From: Bacillota bacterium
Lineage (GTDB): Bacteria; Bacillota; Sulfobacillia; JAJZYS01; JAJYTV01
Length of the DNA stretch: 5,897 nt
Assembly (NCBI GenBank): GCA_021810725.1
Contig: JAJZIE010000159.1
Location: forward strand, 1 to 5,897
Direction: 5' to 3'
How positions within the stretch are numbered: position 1 is the first letter of the stretch; each line of letters starts with the position of its first letter. Below the pieces are notes generated by a model. It saw only the letters and a list, made by a program, of their open reading frames with translations, was not told where the DNA came from and searched no databases. Positions 5,594 to 5,897 of this stretch are shown here, one piece after another. Position numbers and translations under genes: made by a program.

Positions 5594-5614
5594 CTTGTCC
5601 CGCGCACGGACAAG
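5594..5614 (+). repeat. Inverted repeat upstream of the DUF1540 gene
   Basis: CTTGTCC (5594-5600) and GGACAAG (5608-5614) are perfect inverted 7-mers around a 7-nt spacer, ending 8 nt before the ribosome binding site. They immediately follow the -10-like TATACC. The repeat could be an operator over the transcription start or a 5' leader hairpin. No T-run follows, so termination is unlikely. Confidence 0.45.
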
Positions 5615-5622
5615 CTACTTGC

Positions 5623-5628
5623 GGAGGG
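5623..5628 (+). promoter_or_regulatory. Strong ribosome binding site deciding a TTG start
   Basis: GGAGGG lies 7 nt before TTG 5636. The ATG at 5629-5631 is in another frame and too close to the site. The next in-frame candidate, GTG at 5645, is spaced less well, so TTG is preferred. Confidence 0.75.
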
Positions 5629-5635
5629 ATGCGGC

Positions 5636-5860
5636 TTGGATCAGGTGACGGTGCGCTGCACGGTGGACAACTGCCACTACTGGGGGCGCGGCAACGTGTG
5701 CGACGCGCGCGAGATCCTCGTGACGAGCGAGCAGGTCGCGCGCAAATATCCCGCGAACGTGGACACGCAACAACTGTCGGCGATCCTCGAGGAGGTCGGC
5801 GAAACCCCGACCGGCTCCAGCGAGGAGACGTGCTGCAAGACCTTCCGCCCGAAGTCCTAG
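5636..5860 (+). CDS. DUF1540 small cysteine-rich protein
   Basis: A complete 74-residue protein matching the DUF1540 pattern. The N-terminal half has C8, C13 and C22 in VRCTVDNCHYWGRGNVCDAREILV, where the family reads CxVxxCxYNxxxxCxAxxIxV. The C-terminal half ends ETCCKTFRP with C66 and C67, where the family reads TxCxTF. The middle (about 32-60) is a less conserved helical linker. The cysteine spacing suggests a zinc or other metal site, but the function of the family is not established. It has no signal peptide or membrane segment, so it is probably cytoplasmic. The start is TTG, supported by GGAGGG 7 nt upstream. It stands alone, divergent from the ROK kinase gene. DUF1540 proteins are known mostly from Bacillota, which makes this gene the best taxonomic hint in the window. 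Confidence 0.9.
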   Translation: MDQVTVRCTVDNCHYWGRGNVCDAREILVTSEQVARKYPANVDTQQLSAILEEVGETPTGSSEETCCKTFRPKS

Positions 5861-5897
5861 CGGGCGCCGGTGCGGCTCGCGGTGTGCGGCGTGGCGG

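Larger units (their letters stand above)
5403..5635. promoter_or_regulatory. Divergent gap between the ROK and DUF1540 genes
   Basis: These 233 bp must hold the promoters of both flanking genes unless these lie inside coding sequence. Visible structure includes a 7-bp hairpin with a GCAA loop (5488-5505), a purine-rich stretch (5499-5518), a 15-codon open frame with a good ribosome binding site (5525-5572), and a 7-bp inverted repeat (5594-5614). TATACC at 5589-5594 resembles a -10 element, but the nearest -35-like hexamer, TTGAGG at 5569-5574, is only 14 bp away, too close for a normal promoter. Confidence 0.4.

Noticed and set aside
5569..5594. TTGAGG and TATACC as a promoter for the DUF1540 gene
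   Set aside because: The spacer is only 14 bp, too short for a normal housekeeping promoter. TATACC alone may still be a -10 element.
4425..5648. Open frame of 407 codons on the + strand
   Set aside because: It is the antisense shadow of the ROK kinase gene and has no domain signature.

Overview
The window is 5.9 kb of very GC-rich bacterial DNA with densely packed genes and GC-biased third codon positions. No RNA gene, CRISPR array or insertion sequence is visible. Three of the six complete genes use non-ATG starts (GTG, TTG, TTG), and several have clear GGAG-type ribosome binding sites. The last gene encodes a DUF1540 protein, a family known mainly from Bacillota. Together these hint at a high-GC Bacillota lineage (Symbiobacterium, Limnochorda or Thermaerobacter type), but this is a weak inference and nothing in the window fixes the taxon.

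Layout, left to right. (1) Positions 2-166 (+) hold the 3' end of a gene whose product faintly resembles the C-terminal end of a tyrosine recombinase but lacks key residues. (2) Converging on it, 191-2277 (-) is a two-component operon: an OmpR/PhoB-type response regulator followed, with a 4-bp GTGA overlap, by a HAMP-containing membrane histidine kinase. (3) Diverging from the regulator across 122 bp is a 174-residue membrane-anchored protein of unknown function (2400-2924, +). (4) After 132 bp packed with inverted repeats comes a secreted or membrane-anchored S41-type peptidase homologue with a PDZ-like segment (3057-4403, +, TTG start). (5) Converging on it past a terminator hairpin is a ROK-family sugar kinase (4503-5402, -). 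(6) Across a 233-bp divergent gap lies a small cysteine-rich DUF1540 protein (5636-5860, +, TTG start).

How the genes may work together. The kinase and regulator almost certainly form one signalling pair. The unknown membrane protein and the peptidase are divergent neighbours that would both act at or outside the membrane, so an envelope-sensing or envelope-quality role for the cluster is plausible but not shown. The ROK kinase and DUF1540 gene look unrelated to it.

The most interesting signals are not in the proteins. The 7-mer CACTCCC/GGGAGTG occurs four times in the window, all in the two gaps around the 174-residue gene. Two of the copies form an inverted pair that buries the ribosome binding site of the peptidase gene in a long hairpin. 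A perfect 14-bp palindrome lies just upstream. These suggest shared regulation of the regulator and peptidase genes, possibly autoregulated. I see no clearly new defence or mobile system here.
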